The translations under genes were made by a program, and so were the position numbers. Below the pieces are notes generated by a model. It was not told the origin of the DNA and did not search any database. It worked only from the letters and a program-made list of their open reading frames with translations. From NCBI RefSeq assembly GCF_023204835.1, contig NZ_CP096270.1, forward strand, positions 1,612,001-1,676,000: DNA of 64,000 nt. The letters run 5' to 3'. This stretch comes from Salinarchaeum laminariae. GTDB lineage: Archaea; Halobacteriota; Halobacteria; Halobacteriales; Salinarchaeaceae. Shown here piece by piece: positions 63,640-64,000 of the stretch (position 1 is the stretch's first letter; every line of letters begins with the position of its first letter).

Positions 63640-64000
63640 TCAGTAGGTCGCTGAAACGTGCTGACGCCGCGACTGCATGCGGCGAATCTTGTCGGGCAAA
63701 TCGTAGTGCAGCCGGATCGTCTCCGGTGTCGCGTCGACGCGCTCGCCGACGGCCTCCGGCGGCCACCCCTGATCGCGCAGGTAGGTGATCACGCCGGAGC
63801 GGATCGGGTGGGGCGACCGACTCGATGGGCACCGCGCTTCGAGCCCGTGCTCGGTCGCCTCACATCTCTCGGGATCGCGGTCGTGTGGACAGTCTCCGAA
63901 GCGGCACGGCTGGGTCATGATGTAGACCTCGCGCCGGATGCTCGACTTCGAGACCCTCGCCGAATCGCCCTTCTGCGTCGTGAACAGCGGCCGACGGCCG
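63640..64000 (-). CDS. Tyrosine recombinase (integrase), C-terminal part, cut by window edge
   Basis: The frame is open from the right edge to TGA at 63640, giving 120 visible residues. It shows the C-terminal catalytic region of a phage-type integrase: PLFTTQKGDSARVSKSSIRR, then the box II His-x-x-Arg in SPHPIRSGVITYLRDQGW, and the nucleophile Tyr in PETIRLHYDLPDK. Between them is a Cys/His-rich insertion (C-x4-C-x8-C-x10-C) that may bind zinc, as I recall from other haloarchaeal integrases. The upstream box I Arg is outside the window. A start codon inside at 63918 would give a headless protein, so the true start is to the right. Confidence 0.85.
   Translation of the reverse strand, partial: GRRPLFTTQKGDSARVSKSSIRREVYIMTQPCRFGDCPHDRDPERCEATEHGLEARCPSSRSPHPIRSGVITYLRDQGWPPEAVGERVDATPETIRLHYDLPDKIRRMQSRRQHVSATY

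Overview
The window is haloarchaeal (class Halobacteria) chromosome. Codon use is GC-rich over most of its length, the proteins are strongly acidic with Asp/Glu runs, and the core machinery is archaeal: PsmA, TFB, aIF2-beta, RNase P proteins 2 and 3, archaeal DnaG, Hel308, SBDS and Get3/ArsA. Three intact tRNA genes are present (Ser-GGA, Pro-TGG, Thr-GGT). I see no rRNA and no CRISPR array.

Layout. (1) 1-8.75 kb is an accessory block with visibly lower GC. It carries two two-helix membrane proteins (one resembling the Cap15 / S-2TMbeta antiviral effector family), a C2H2 finger protein, a GIY-YIG nuclease-like protein divergent from a CSGSK-motif protein, a 1119-residue Tat-exported esterase-like surface protein with GLUG repeats and a PGF-CTERM tail, and a PD-(D/E)xK nuclease-like protein. 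The block ends at a 44-nt copy of a tRNA-Leu 3' end (8704-8747), so it looks like an island integrated at a tRNA-Leu gene. (2) 9-21.9 kb is core: an ArsC-like phosphatase, a KaiC-family ATPase, the rnp3 / methyltransferase / rnp2 / psmA / SBDS cluster, tRNA-Ser and tRNA-Pro, a Ski2-like helicase, and translation and transcription factors. (3) 22-36.6 kb holds an IMPDH/GMPR-family enzyme, rps12-rps7, truA with a SWIM-finger protein, hisS, stress and membrane proteins, tRNA-Thr, an Nmad3-like protein and dnaG. (4) 36.7-43.7 kb holds a DUF92 membrane protein, two convergent cis-prenyltransferase homologues that look like complementary halves of a heteromeric enzyme, and an Amt transporter fused to a PII domain. 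(5) 44-63.3 kb holds hemB, hel308, an AN1-finger rhomboid protease, endonuclease V, the Get3-like ATPase, an aminotransferase, large glutamate synthase and a gamma-glutamyltransferase. (6) The right edge cuts through a tyrosine integrase (63640-64000, minus), so another mobile element probably begins there.

Three non-coding repeat systems overlie this. First, four tRNA loci carry extra copies of the tRNA 3' end about 130-165 bp downstream, each interval having an inverted T-arm motif in the middle. Second, a 122-bp nested-hairpin repeat occurs at 10.9 and 41.6 kb (102 bp identical), with diverged copies at 23.5 and 63.5 kb. Third, an element of about 300 bp occurs in opposite orientations at 23.6 and 61.2 kb. 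Together with the prenyltransferase pair and the Cap15-like protein, these are the observations most worth following up. Nitrogen metabolism is represented by amt-PII, gltB and ggt, and isoprenoid carrier-lipid synthesis by the prenyltransferase pair.
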